The notes beneath the pieces are model-generated. The model was not told the DNA's origin. It made no database searches and worked only from the letters and a program-made list of their open reading frames with translations. Positions 8,281 to 16,603 of a stretch of DNA of 24,535 bases are shown here, one piece after another. Numbering within the stretch: position 1 is the stretch's first letter; every line of letters starts with the position of its first letter. Source of the DNA: a virus; IMG/VR virus record IMGVR_UViG_3300035204_000524, positions 1 through 24,535 of that record. The stretch is one strand, 5' to 3'. Position numbers and translations under genes: made by a program.

Positions 8281-8764
8281 TAGAAAAAAAGAAACAGATG
8301 AAGCAATTTCAAAAGCATTAGATGTAGCATTTGAGGTCACTAATGAAATAGTACCGGAAATTGTTGAGTCGGATGCAGTTCCTCCTGTGGGAGATACTGA
8401 TATAATTCTAAGTGATGCATGTCGCAAGGTTGACTTTCAAGATGCTAGAACCAATCTGCTGGATTTGATTGGAACAGGTAAAGTTGCCATAGAGGGTATA
8501 TTGAACGTTGCTGAAAATGGAGATGCGCCTAGAGCATATGAAGTAGTTTCTCAGTTACTGAAGACAGTATCAGAAATGAATAATGATCTGATCGGTATTC
8601 ACCAAAAAGCATCTGACATTAATAAGATTGAATATAAGCAAAATAATACGACCAATAATTCCATTTATGTGGGATCGACCAGTGATCTTCAAGACTTGAT
8701 AAACCAGTCTAGAAGTAGAAACAAAGCACTTCAGAATGAAATAGAACATACAGATGACGGATAA
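8261..8764 (+). CDS. 16: Terminase small subunit gp16
   Basis: This 167-residue homologue of T4 gp16 (164 residues) is the DNA-recognition and regulatory subunit of the packaging motor. The central segment FQDARTNLLDLIGTGKVAIE and a following helix pair (VVSQLLKTVSEMNNDLIGIHQ) match the coiled-coil core of the family. The later NSIYVGSTSDLQDLI matches the T4 segment that contains VFMGSPTELMDEI. The start is uncertain: ATG 8261 (GGTGGA at 8245-8250) overlaps gene 15 by 20 bases, while ATG 8273 overlaps by 8 and has a closer GGA. The end overlaps gene 17 by 11 bases, so 15, 16 and 17 are probably translated as a coupled set. Confidence 0.88.
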   Translation: MEIHMRDRKKETDEAISKALDVAFEVTNEIVPEIVESDAVPPVGDTDIILSDACRKVDFQDARTNLLDLIGTGKVAIEGILNVAENGDAPRAYEVVSQLLKTVSEMNNDLIGIHQKASDINKIEYKQNNTTNNSIYVGSTSDLQDLINQSRSRNKALQNEIEHTDDG

Positions 8765-10430
8765 GCGTGGTGGATATTTAGGAAACTCAAATCTTAAGCC
8801 TTCCGGGGTGGATATTCAGTTCACACCAGAACAGGTGGAAGAATATATAAAATGTGCCAATGATCCTGTGTATTTTATTGAGAAGTATATTAAAATTGTG
8901 CATCTAGATTTGGGTCTTGTTCCTTTTAATCTGTATGATTATCAAAAAGAACTTGTCAATGTCATCCACGACAACCGATTTACAATATCAAAACTTCCCA
9001 GGCAGAGTGGTAAATCTACTACAATTGTATCATACCTTTTACATTATGTGTTATTTAATCAAAGCATGTCAGTCGCCATTCTTGCTAACAAACAAACAAC
9101 AGCAAGAGAAATTTTAAGTAGGCTGAAATTAACATATGAATATCTTCCCCTCTGGTTGCAGCAAGGTATCATTGAATGGAATAAAGGTAGTATTGAGTTG
9201 GAGAATGGTTCTAAGATTCTTGCATCATCCACCTCTGCCAGTGCAATTCGTGGTGGATCATTCAACTGCATCATGCTTGACGAATTTGCCCACGTTCCGA
9301 ACAACATAGCAGAAGAATTTTTCAGTTCGGTTTATCCTACTATTACTTCCGGTCAAAGCACAAAAGTAATGATGGTATCCACCCCCAATGGTCTGAATAT
9401 GTTCTATAGGTATTGGGTGGGTGCAAACAGGAAGAAGGGCGAACCGGGTAAGAATGAATATGTGTCATTTGAAGTGCATTGGAACCAAGTACCCCTATAT
9501 CCAGGAGGACCACTTAGAGGAAATGCGTGGAAAGAAGAAACTATTGCAAACACAAGTGAGGAACAGTTTCAAACGGAATTTGAATGCGATTTCCTCGGCA
9601 GCAGCGCAACTCTCATAGCATCGTCAAAACTACACACAATGGTACATAAGACTCCAAAAATATCCAATAGAGAAGGTGTTGATGTCTATGAAGATCCGAA
9701 GAAAGATCACACATACATCATATGTGCAGATCCATCTAGGGGTGTTGGTAAGGACTACAGCGCGTTGACAGTGGTTGATATTCATAAAACTCCGTATAGA
9801 GTAGTTGCGAAATACCGAAACAATCTCATCTCGCCCATGTTGTTTCCGACCGTTATTCGTTCATTGGCAAAACAATACAACAGAGCATATGTTCTTGTTG
9901 AAATTAATGATATTGGAGCGCAGGTTGCTGATGTATTGAAGGAAGATTTGGAATACGAAAATGTTCTTATGTCTTCTTACATGGGCAGAAAGGGTCAAAC
10001 AATCACCGGGGGGTTTAGTGGGAAAAGCGCACATTATGGAGTGCGCACGACCATCCCTGTGAAAAAACTAGGATGTTCGGTTTTAAAATCTCTAATTGAA
10101 AATGATCGGATTATTATTGAAGACGCTGACATAATACATGAACTTACAACCTTTGTCGCAAAAAAGCAATCATATGAGGCGGATGATAGTTACAACGACG
10201 ATTTAGTGATGACTCTTGTGTTGTTTTGTTGGTTGACTCGTCAGGATTATTTCAAAAATTTGACCGATGTTGATATTAGAACAGACATATATAAAGAAGA
10301 GATAAGTGATTTAGAAGAAGAAATTTCATTCTTTGGAATAATAGACGATGGTGTTGAGGAAAGTAGTTATTGGGATGGTACAGATCGTTGGGAGAAGAAA
10401 GATCGTTGGGAGAAGACAGATATTTGGTGA
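8754..10430 (+). CDS. 17: Terminase large subunit gp17 (packaging ATPase and nuclease)
   Basis: This 558-residue protein (T4 gp17 has 610) drives DNA into the prohead and cuts concatemers. The N-terminal ATPase shows Walker A LPRQSGKST (residues 81-89), Walker B CIMLDE (172-177, Asp176 and catalytic Glu177), and a coupling motif MVSTPNG (207-213). The C-terminal RNase H-like nuclease shows CADPSRG with Asp326, LVEIND with Glu383, and NDDLV with Asp482/Asp483, the expected acidic triad. The last 20 residues carry a duplicated DRWEK motif, encoded by an 18-bp tandem repeat. The start at ATG 8754 lies inside gene 16. This is the most secure identification in the window. Confidence 0.96.
   Translation: MTDKRGGYLGNSNLKPSGVDIQFTPEQVEEYIKCANDPVYFIEKYIKIVHLDLGLVPFNLYDYQKELVNVIHDNRFTISKLPRQSGKSTTIVSYLLHYVLFNQSMSVAILANKQTTAREILSRLKLTYEYLPLWLQQGIIEWNKGSIELENGSKILASSTSASAIRGGSFNCIMLDEFAHVPNNIAEEFFSSVYPTITSGQSTKVMMVSTPNGLNMFYRYWVGANRKKGEPGKNEYVSFEVHWNQVPLYPGGPLRGNAWKEETIANTSEEQFQTEFECDFLGSSATLIASSKLHTMVHKTPKISNREGVDVYEDPKKDHTYIICADPSRGVGKDYSALTVVDIHKTPYRVVAKYRNNLISPMLFPTVIRSLAKQYNRAYVLVEINDIGAQVADVLKEDLEYENVLMSSYMGRKGQTITGGFSGKSAHYGVRTTIPVKKLGCSVLKSLIENDRIIIEDADIIHELTTFVAKKQSYEADDSYNDDLVMTLVLFCWLTRQDYFKNLTDVDIRTDIYKEEISDLEEEISFFGIIDDGVEESSYWDGTDRWEKKDRWEKTDIW
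10383..10418 (+). repeat. 18-bp tandem duplication at the 3' end of gene 17
   Basis: Two 18-bp units lie side by side, 10383-10400 and 10401-10418, identical except for one base near the end (GATCGTTGGGAGAAGA plus AA or CA). They are in frame and encode DRWEKK and DRWEKT. The sequence then continues with a degenerate partial copy (GATATTTGG, giving DIW). Confidence 0.9.
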
Positions 10431-10445
10431 AAAAGAAGAAAGTCA

Positions 10446-10453
10446 TATATAAT
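10446..10453 (+). promoter_or_regulatory. Candidate late promoter element TATATAAT before gene 18
   Basis: The octamer TATATAAT lies in the 69-base gap between genes 17 and 18, 46 bases before the ATG. The same octamer occurs in the gaps before gene 22 and before the gene at 19231. It resembles the T4 late promoter TATAAATA recognised by gp55, which this phage encodes. Promoter function is inferred. Confidence 0.5.
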
Positions 10454-10499
10454 AATGTCAATAAGAAGTAATTCCTACATGAATTTAAGGGGATAAAGT

Positions 10500-12323
10500 A
10501 TGGCTTTCAATGTCAGTCCAAATGTAAACGTATCTAGATCAAACTTAACCTCATTTACAAAAAACGTATCTAACGTGGTTTCGGGATTTGTTGGTCGTCT
10601 AGAATGGGGTCCAACTGGCTCCAATGTACAAATTTCAAATGAAAATGAACTCTATAGAACATTCGGTCCTCCCACTACCGGCACTGGCGGTATGGATTGG
10701 TGGGTTGCTGCCAACTTCTTAAGTTATGGCAGTCCTCTTCTGGTTCGTCGTTGCGAAACATATGCAAATTCATGTGGGGTTGCGGGTGCAATGGGTTTCA
10801 GCGCAGGAGTAGCGGGTTCATATGGGACAGGACCAACCTCAACATTCTCATCTAAGTACTCAGGCGATTTGGGCAACCAACTCCGGGTAGTTGTTATTGG
10901 TGCTAACGGATATAATGACGGACCCACAAGTGCTGCATGGGGAACAACATACGGCGTATTCAACAATAATAATTATGGTTACGTCCCATCAACAACTGCG
11001 TTTGCAGAAGCACGCGGACTTACCTCCGACGAAATGCACATTGCAGTGCTTTCGGGTGAAGTTGATACTGCACTGGGTATAAAGGATGAAATATTAGAAT
11101 CACACATAGGTCTATCCCGGTTCATTAATGCAAAGGGTATTGATGGAACCAACATCTACTACAAAGACGTAATAAACAACACATCACAATACATTAAACT
11201 TAATTCTGGTATGTTTACAGATTCAGACCAATCTCTAAGTGATATTGTAGAAAATAACTCTGATGTTACTTTAAGTGATTGGTCAGCACAATGGTTCAAT
11301 GGATTTAGTGACGCGACAGATTCTGGGTTTACCGCAGCAGGACTTTCGGGTAACGTGGCAATCACTTTCCTGAATGGAGGTTCTGTTGGAACATCATTCG
11401 GTGGCAGAAGCGCAGATTATTCTACAGGGTTTGGAGACACCGACACTCAAGATGTTGACATCCTTGTTACCGGAACAAATGACAACAATGACAACATTGC
11501 GATTGCTGAAATAGCAGCAGACAGAAAAGATTGTATTGGATTTGGTACTGCATTCACTGGAATTACTGGTGGATTCGAGAATACCAATGACTCCACCCCA
11601 ACCAGCACAGTTGCTGATGCGAAATCAGCAAGAGATGAAATTCAATCTAACTCTTATATGTCGTTAGATAGTGGTTTTAAGTATATCTACGATAACCGGA
11701 ACGACATCGGTAGATGGATTCCATTGAATGGTGATGTTGCTGGTATTGTTGCTAAAACTTCTGCCACAAACGATCCCTGGTGGTCGCCTGCTGGTCTGAA
11801 CAGAGGCACAATCAACAACATCATCAAGTTGTCCCTCAATCCAACTCGTCAGGAAAGAGATGAATTGTATGGAAGTCAGATCAACCCTGTAGTAATATTC
11901 CAGGGCGAGGGTGCAGTTCTCTTCGGAGACAAGACATTGGAATCTAGACCAAGTGCCTTTGATCGCATTCAAATTAGACGACTATTCAACGCTCTAGAAA
12001 AGCAGATTGCTACCGCAGCGAAGTTGCAACTCTTTGAGTTTAATGATGCGTTTACGCAGCAATCGTTCAAGAATCTAATTGAACCATTCTTGCGAAATGT
12101 TCAGGCAAGACGAGGTATTGAATCGTTCTCTATTACTTGTGATACCACAAACAATCCTAGTGACGTAATTGAGCAGGGTAGATTTGTCGCAGACATATTC
12201 ATCAAACCTCTCAATTCTATCACGGTGATTCAATTAAACTTCACAGCACAAAGTAATGCCGCTGTGTTTAACGAAAATGTTCTTTCTAGTAGAGTAAACT
12301 CAAATGAGTCCACCTCGTTCTGA
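10500..12323 (+). CDS. 18: Tail sheath protein gp18
   Basis: This 607-residue protein (T4 gp18 has 659) is the contractile sheath subunit. The N-terminus has PNVNVSRSNLTSF and GFVGRLEWGPTG (about 29-40), as in the T4 family. The conserved C-terminal polymerisation domain includes AVLFGDKTLESRPSAFDRI, RRLFNALEKQIATAAKLQLF and GRFVADIFIKPLNSITVIQL. The middle (about 90-380) is variable, Gly/Asn/Thr-rich and is expected to face outward. Translation starts at ATG 10500 with AAGGGG (10487-10492), seven bases upstream. It is followed directly by the tube gene, as in T4. Confidence 0.94.
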   Translation: MAFNVSPNVNVSRSNLTSFTKNVSNVVSGFVGRLEWGPTGSNVQISNENELYRTFGPPTTGTGGMDWWVAANFLSYGSPLLVRRCETYANSCGVAGAMGFSAGVAGSYGTGPTSTFSSKYSGDLGNQLRVVVIGANGYNDGPTSAAWGTTYGVFNNNNYGYVPSTTAFAEARGLTSDEMHIAVLSGEVDTALGIKDEILESHIGLSRFINAKGIDGTNIYYKDVINNTSQYIKLNSGMFTDSDQSLSDIVENNSDVTLSDWSAQWFNGFSDATDSGFTAAGLSGNVAITFLNGGSVGTSFGGRSADYSTGFGDTDTQDVDILVTGTNDNNDNIAIAEIAADRKDCIGFGTAFTGITGGFENTNDSTPTSTVADAKSARDEIQSNSYMSLDSGFKYIYDNRNDIGRWIPLNGDVAGIVAKTSATNDPWWSPAGLNRGTINNIIKLSLNPTRQERDELYGSQINPVVIFQGEGAVLFGDKTLESRPSAFDRIQIRRLFNALEKQIATAAKLQLFEFNDAFTQQSFKNLIEPFLRNVQARRGIESFSITCDTTNNPSDVIEQGRFVADIFIKPLNSITVIQLNFTAQSNAAVFNENVLSSRVNSNESTSF

Positions 12324-12341
12324 TTTTAGGAGTATCAACCA

Positions 12342-12872
12342 ATGAGCATTGATAATATCATAGGTGCGGCTGGATCACAAAAAGTACTAAGACCTACTTT
12401 TTTCAAAGTGACTCCCCCTGCTGATGGACATCTTTCTTCTTTATCATCACACGGTGACATAAAAATCAAAGCAGTTACAACTCCAACGTCAACATTATCC
12501 GCCATTGATATACCCTACAAAGGTCGTAAAATTAAAACGGCTGGCACTAGAACGTTTGACACATGGACAATAACAATCCTATATGCGAACGATGATCTTC
12601 GTCGTGAGTTTCAAAAATGGATACAAGATATACAACATTCGGAGAATATAGGTCAACCCTCGGCCACGGCCAGTAAATTATTTGAAGATTGGACTATCAC
12701 TTTGTTGAACCTAGATGGTACTGATTCCGCACATATATGGAAACTGGTGGGGTGCTGGCCAGCAGAACTGGGTGAAGTTACACTAGACCAAAGTGATGGT
12801 GACGCAATCTCAGAATTTACTGTAACAATGCAGTATACATACTTCAGCAAAGACGAAATAACAACAGGATAA
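12342..12872 (+). CDS. 19: Tail tube protein gp19
   Basis: This 176-residue protein (T4 gp19 has 163) forms the inner tail tube through which DNA passes. Family features are LRPTFFKV near the N-terminus, then DIPYKGRKIKTAGTRTFDTW (about residues 56-75), TITILYANDDLRREFQKWI, and a C-terminal ELGEVTLDQSDGDAISEFTV. AGGAG (12328-12332) precedes ATG 12342 by nine bases. A paralogue follows after five bases. Which of the two is the major tube subunit cannot be settled from sequence alone; this one directly follows the sheath gene, as gene 19 does in T4. Confidence 0.88.
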   Translation: MSIDNIIGAAGSQKVLRPTFFKVTPPADGHLSSLSSHGDIKIKAVTTPTSTLSAIDIPYKGRKIKTAGTRTFDTWTITILYANDDLRREFQKWIQDIQHSENIGQPSATASKLFEDWTITLLNLDGTDSAHIWKLVGCWPAELGEVTLDQSDGDAISEFTVTMQYTYFSKDEITTG

Positions 12873-12877
12873 CCATT

Positions 12878-13420
12878 ATGGCAATAGATCAAGTTTTATT
12901 AGGCTTAATAGACAACCAATTTGTTCGTCCTTCACTATTCAAAATATCAATTGATGATGTGGTGGTCGGTGGGGAGCAACAGGTATTCTGGGTTAAATCT
13001 GCATCATTGCCAGCATCATCCGTGGGTGTAATTGAAGTACCTTATCATGGTCGTAAAGTGTACATGCCTGGTGATAGAACATTTTCTGATTGGCAGATGA
13101 CGGTTATATATGCTGATGAAGATGCTAACACTTTATATGATAAATTTTTATCATGGATGAATGGGATACAAACTCCGGCGGGAGTTGGGGTAGCGAGAGA
13201 ACAGGCTAAAACGGTGACGGTTGATGTTTTAAGTCCAAACTCAAATATATCAGACGAGAACATTAACATTATAGATACATACACTCTATATGGGGCATTT
13301 CCTATTGAAATCGGTTCTATGGATTTAAGTCAGGAAACAAGTGATTCGTTTATGGAGTTTACAGTGTCCCTATCATATTCTTATCATATGATGACTAATG
13401 CAGATGATGCAGATGGGTGA
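12878..13420 (+). CDS. Second gp19-like tail tube protein
   Basis: This 180-residue paralogue of the gene just upstream follows the same plan: FVRPSLFKISIDD, then EVPYHGRKVYMPGDRTFSDW aligned with DIPYKGRKIKTAGTRTFDTW. Next come MTVIYADEDANTLYDKFLSWM, GAFPIEIGSMDLSQE and EFTVSLSYSY. The two proteins have clearly diverged in the middle. T4 has one gp19 plus baseplate proteins with related tube folds (gp48, gp54), so this copy could be a second tube subunit or a tube-initiating or terminating ring. The start at ATG 12878 lies five bases after the previous stop. No strong ribosome binding site is seen, which suggests reinitiation. Confidence 0.85.
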   Translation: MAIDQVLLGLIDNQFVRPSLFKISIDDVVVGGEQQVFWVKSASLPASSVGVIEVPYHGRKVYMPGDRTFSDWQMTVIYADEDANTLYDKFLSWMNGIQTPAGVGVAREQAKTVTVDVLSPNSNISDENINIIDTYTLYGAFPIEIGSMDLSQETSDSFMEFTVSLSYSYHMMTNADDADG

Positions 13421-13447
13421 TTTTTCTAATTATTAGAGGAGTATATT

Positions 13448-14989
13448 ATGGCTATTGACTTTTTTGGATTTTCGTTGGGTAAAAAGGCAGAAGAGAAAAA
13501 AGAAGAGAAGAAGAAACCCCCATCTTTCGTTGAGCCCAACTCATACGATGGTACTTACACTATGGATGGTGTTCAGGGTGGATTTTTTGGTTCGTATGTT
13601 GATTTTCTTGGAATAATAAAAAGTGAGAATGACCTCATATCAAAATATAGAGGTATGTCACTTTATCCTGAAGTAGATCAAGCAATTGAGGATATCACAA
13701 ATGAATCTATTGTGTATGGTCACAATGGACGGGCAGTTGATATTAATCTAGACAATACAAATTTATCTGACAAAATCAAATCTAAAGTGGCAAAAGAGTT
13801 TGAAAATGTATTAACTTTGATTAATTTTTCCAACAAGGGTTCTGATATTTTTAGACGATGGTATGTGGATAGTAAGTTGTATTATCATATGATATTTCAC
13901 GAAGGAAACGATCCCGAGACTATCAAACGAGGTCTTAAGGAATTACGCCCTATTGATCCAGTGAAAATACGGAAGATTAGAAAGGTTCAAAAGGGTAACC
14001 TTAGATCTGTTGTAGATGGGGGTCAAGATAACATTCCAGTTGTAAAAAAGGTAGAAGAGTTCTTCTTGTTTACAGATACTACACAAAATACAATTACACC
14101 CACTCCAACATCTGGTATGAAAATTAGTGTTGATGCTATCTGTTATGTTCCGTCCGGTGTTGTTGATGCTACGAGCAAGAGAGTGATTGGATATTTACAC
14201 AAAGCAATCCGACCCATGAACATGCTTAGACAAATTGAGGATGCTGTTGTCATTTACCGAATATCTCGCGCACCAGAAAGACGAATTTTCTATATTGATG
14301 TTGGTAACCTACCTAAGCAAAAAGCAGAACAGTATCTACGAGACATCATGAATCGGTATAGAAACAAGATTACATATGATGCTGCTACCGGTGAAATTAA
14401 AGATGATAGACGACACATGTCAATGCTTGAAGACTATTGGATTCCGCGACGAGAGGGTGGTAAAGGTACAGAGATTACCACCCTTGATGGTGGTCAAAAC
14501 TTAGGCGAGATGGAAGATGTAATGTATCTACAGAAGAAACTCTATAGAGCATTAAATGTTCCTATATCTCGACTAGAAAGTGAGTCCGGTTTCAACCTTG
14601 GTAGATCTACTGAAATTACACGGGATGAAGTAAAATTCGCAAAGTTCATTGAAAAGTTACGAAGTCGGTTCAATTATCTATTCTTGAATATTCTTAAAAT
14701 TCAACTCATTGCAAAGGGAATTATTCTAGAATCCGAATGGAATGTACTTGAACAACAGATAATGTTCAAATATCAAAAGGATTCTTACTTCTCGGAACTT
14801 AAAGAATTGGAAATAATGAAGGATAAGATGGAGATTCTCCGCGATATGCAAGAATATGTTGGAGTCTATTTTTCAAAAGAATATATAAAGAAGGAAGTAT
14901 TACATCAAACCGATGAAGACATCCTGAAGATAGAAAGTCAAATTCAAAAAGAAAGCGCGTCTGAGCCGCAAGAAGAGGGAGAATTCTAA
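13448..14989 (+). CDS. 20: Portal vertex protein gp20
   Basis: This 513-residue protein (T4 gp20 has 524) is the dodecameric portal through which DNA enters and leaves the head. Family signatures include the N-terminal KYRGMSLYPEVDQAIEDITN (about residues 67-86), RRWYVDSKLYYHMIF, and the clip and stem region PMNMLRQIEDAVVIYRISRA. Further on are PERRIFYIDVGNLPKQKAEQ, MEDVMYLQKKLYRALNVPIS and the closing FNLGRSTEITRDEVKFAKFI. The N-terminus has a Lys/Glu-rich run (KKAEEKKEEKKK, residues 12-23). The start is ATG 13448 after GAGGAG (13436-13441). Its stop overlaps the next ATG by one base (TAATG). Confidence 0.95.
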   Translation: MAIDFFGFSLGKKAEEKKEEKKKPPSFVEPNSYDGTYTMDGVQGGFFGSYVDFLGIIKSENDLISKYRGMSLYPEVDQAIEDITNESIVYGHNGRAVDINLDNTNLSDKIKSKVAKEFENVLTLINFSNKGSDIFRRWYVDSKLYYHMIFHEGNDPETIKRGLKELRPIDPVKIRKIRKVQKGNLRSVVDGGQDNIPVVKKVEEFFLFTDTTQNTITPTPTSGMKISVDAICYVPSGVVDATSKRVIGYLHKAIRPMNMLRQIEDAVVIYRISRAPERRIFYIDVGNLPKQKAEQYLRDIMNRYRNKITYDAATGEIKDDRRHMSMLEDYWIPRREGGKGTEITTLDGGQNLGEMEDVMYLQKKLYRALNVPISRLESESGFNLGRSTEITRDEVKFAKFIEKLRSRFNYLFLNILKIQLIAKGIILESEWNVLEQQIMFKYQKDSYFSELKELEIMKDKMEILRDMQEYVGVYFSKEYIKKEVLHQTDEDILKIESQIQKESASEPQEEGEF

Positions 14990-15591
14990 TGTCCTATAAC
15001 AAAAACATGATTTTCAATGCATTAGAAGAAGATGCCTCTTCGTTTACTCGCAATTTTATGCAGAGTGTGAATGAAAAAATTCATGATGTAATTGAAACGA
15101 TGCGGTTAGATTTATCCGAATCGCTAATAACGGGATATACCATCGATGAGGCGGTACGTTCTGATACAAGAACATACACATTTAAGAGTCGCTCAGACGC
15201 TAAAGAATTCTCTAAAGGTCTTATGGAAATGGGTCTTCGCAAAAATGAGTTAACACTTCGTGGAATTCGAGTCCAAACGAAAAGGTTTACAGATAACCAG
15301 ATGGAAGAAATGGTTCTTAGTATGGCAAAAGATCTAAAAGCGTCAATCCAAGAAGAAGCAAATATTTTTTCTATGATGAGCGAATCTGTCGTGGATAATG
15401 AGTCACTTCCTCTCATTTTGAATGATGGTAAATTCGTTACAATTAAACCCTTTGTTTGTGAGTCTATTATCAAACTCCATGATAACCTAAATAGTATTAA
15501 TCAACTTAAGTTACGAGATAATCTCATCGCAGATGTTGATAATTTCTCTCGTATAGTTGATTTTGCATTACAGAACGAAACTAACGAATAG
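14989..15591 (+). CDS. Putative prohead core protein, gp67-like N-terminal module
   Basis: This 200-residue protein lies between the portal and the gp67-like gene, the place where T4 has core genes 67 and 68. The first 50 residues (FNALEEDASSFTRNFMQS, then EKIHDVIETMRLDLSESL) share their pattern with the N-terminus of the next gene: an AL-x-x-D start, EKI, then E-T/E-M/I-R/K-L/M-D. The remainder is helical and charged: a predicted segment TYTFKSRSDAKEFSKGLMEM, then a C-terminal region ending VDFALQNETNE. It lacks the acidic tail of gp67. A role in the scaffold core is inferred from position and the shared module; it may correspond functionally to gp68, but I see no clear sequence match. Confidence 0.65.
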   Translation: MSYNKNMIFNALEEDASSFTRNFMQSVNEKIHDVIETMRLDLSESLITGYTIDEAVRSDTRTYTFKSRSDAKEFSKGLMEMGLRKNELTLRGIRVQTKRFTDNQMEEMVLSMAKDLKASIQEEANIFSMMSESVVDNESLPLILNDGKFVTIKPFVCESIIKLHDNLNSINQLKLRDNLIADVDNFSRIVDFALQNETNE

Positions 15592-15600
15592 GAAATTCCA

Positions 15601-15924
15601 ATGGATAGCAATAGATTAACTCAAGCACTACACGACGAAGACTTTCTTACAACAAAACAAATCATTCACGAAGAACTATATGAAAAAATTGCAGTCTCTC
15701 TTGAAGAAATCAAGATGGACATGTATCCCGTCGTATTCAATGAGGGGAAAAAGAAACTTGATAAGGTTGGGGAAGAAGACGATGATGTAGATAATGACGG
15801 TGATTCGGATGAGTCTGATTCTTATCTCAACAATCGTCGCAATAAAGTAGGCGATGCAATTAAGAATCGTAAAGATGATGAGGATGATGAGGATGATGAG
15901 GATGATGAGGACAAAGACGAATGA
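15601..15924 (+). CDS. 67: Prohead core protein gp67-like
   Basis: This 107-residue protein has the same plan as T4 gp67 (80 residues), an acidic internal core protein cleaved during head maturation. It has a short helical N-terminal half (ALHDEDFLTTKQ, YEKIAVSLEEIKMDMYPVVF) and a highly acidic tail, with DDDVDNDGDSDESD (about 61-74) and four DDE units at 92-103. ATG 15601 follows GGAAA nine bases after the previous stop. Its end overlaps gene 21 in an ATGA. The position just before the protease gene supports the assignment, although T4 has gene 68 in between. Confidence 0.75.
   Translation: MDSNRLTQALHDEDFLTTKQIIHEELYEKIAVSLEEIKMDMYPVVFNEGKKKLDKVGEEDDDVDNDGDSDESDSYLNNRRNKVGDAIKNRKDDEDDEDDEDDEDKDE
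15874..15909 (+). repeat. Four tandem GATGATGAG units
   Basis: Four perfect 9-bp copies of GATGATGAG run in frame at the end of the gp67-like gene and encode (Asp-Asp-Glu) four times. This low-complexity repeat could vary in copy number by slippage while keeping the frame. Confidence 0.95.
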
Positions 15925-16565
15925 AATTAATCACAGAAGTAACAGAAGCAGTTAATTATATTACCGAAGAGAATGATGGTAAGAAAACATACCACATTGA
16001 AGGTGTTTTCATGCAATCTAATGTGAAGAATAGGAATGGTCGCATCTATCCTAATAGCACATTAATGAATGAAGTTAATCGCTATAATGAAAAATATGTA
16101 CGGGGTAATCGTGCTATGGGCGAACTTGGTCATCCTGAAGGTCCGACGCTAAATTTAGAACGTGTTTCTCATATGATCACAAATCTAAATCCAAGTGGTA
16201 ATGACGTTCACGGAAAAGCCAAGATATTAGAAACACCCTATGGGAAAATTGTACAAAACCTCATTGATGGTGGTGCAAAGTTGGGTGTATCTTCGAGAGG
16301 AATGGGCTCTTTGAAGTCTATGGATGATGGAATTAACGAAGTACAAGAAGACTTCATGTTAGCAGCAGTTGATATTGTTGCTGACCCTTCCGCCCCTAGT
16401 GCCTTTGTAAATGGTATAATGGAAGGTAAAGAATGGATGTGGAATAACGGAGTTATACAGGAAGTTAACATATCCGAATATCACAAAGAATTAAAAAAAG
16501 TATCACAGCGTAATCTTGAAGAAAAAGCAACAAGATTATTTCAAGATTTCATCTCAAAACTTTAG
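15921..16565 (+). CDS. 21: Prohead maturation protease gp21
   Basis: This 214-residue protein (T4 gp21 has 212) is the serine protease that cleaves scaffold and capsid proteins inside the prohead. It shows the family motifs in order: YHIEGVFMQSNVKNRNGRIY (about 24-43), GELGHPEGP with the probable catalytic His71, GAKLGVSSRGMGS with the probable catalytic Ser124 or Ser125, and DIVADPSAPSAFV (151-163). The ATG overlaps the gp67-like stop (ATGA), so the two are coupled. Probable targets in this window carry (L/I)-x-E sites, notably in gp23. Confidence 0.94.
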   Translation: MKLITEVTEAVNYITEENDGKKTYHIEGVFMQSNVKNRNGRIYPNSTLMNEVNRYNEKYVRGNRAMGELGHPEGPTLNLERVSHMITNLNPSGNDVHGKAKILETPYGKIVQNLIDGGAKLGVSSRGMGSLKSMDDGINEVQEDFMLAAVDIVADPSAPSAFVNGIMEGKEWMWNNGVIQEVNISEYHKELKKVSQRNLEEKATRLFQDFISKL

Positions 16566-16571
16566 GTTTTA

Positions 16572-16579
16572 TATATAAT
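16572..16579 (+). promoter_or_regulatory. Candidate late promoter element TATATAAT before gene 22
   Basis: The octamer TATATAAT lies in the 38-base gap between genes 21 and 22, 24 bases before the ATG and just upstream of AAGGAG (16588-16593). It is identical to the elements at 10446 and 19206. It could give scaffold and capsid genes extra transcription; this is inferred. Confidence 0.5.
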
Positions 16580-16603
16580 ATCAGATAAAGGAGTTCGCAA
16601 AAT

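Noticed and set aside
7978-8427. Minus-strand frame of 149 codons spanning the gene 15/16 junction
   Set aside because: The low-complexity Ser/Thr/Ile composition comes from reading Gly/Asp codons backwards. Both plus-strand genes are certain.
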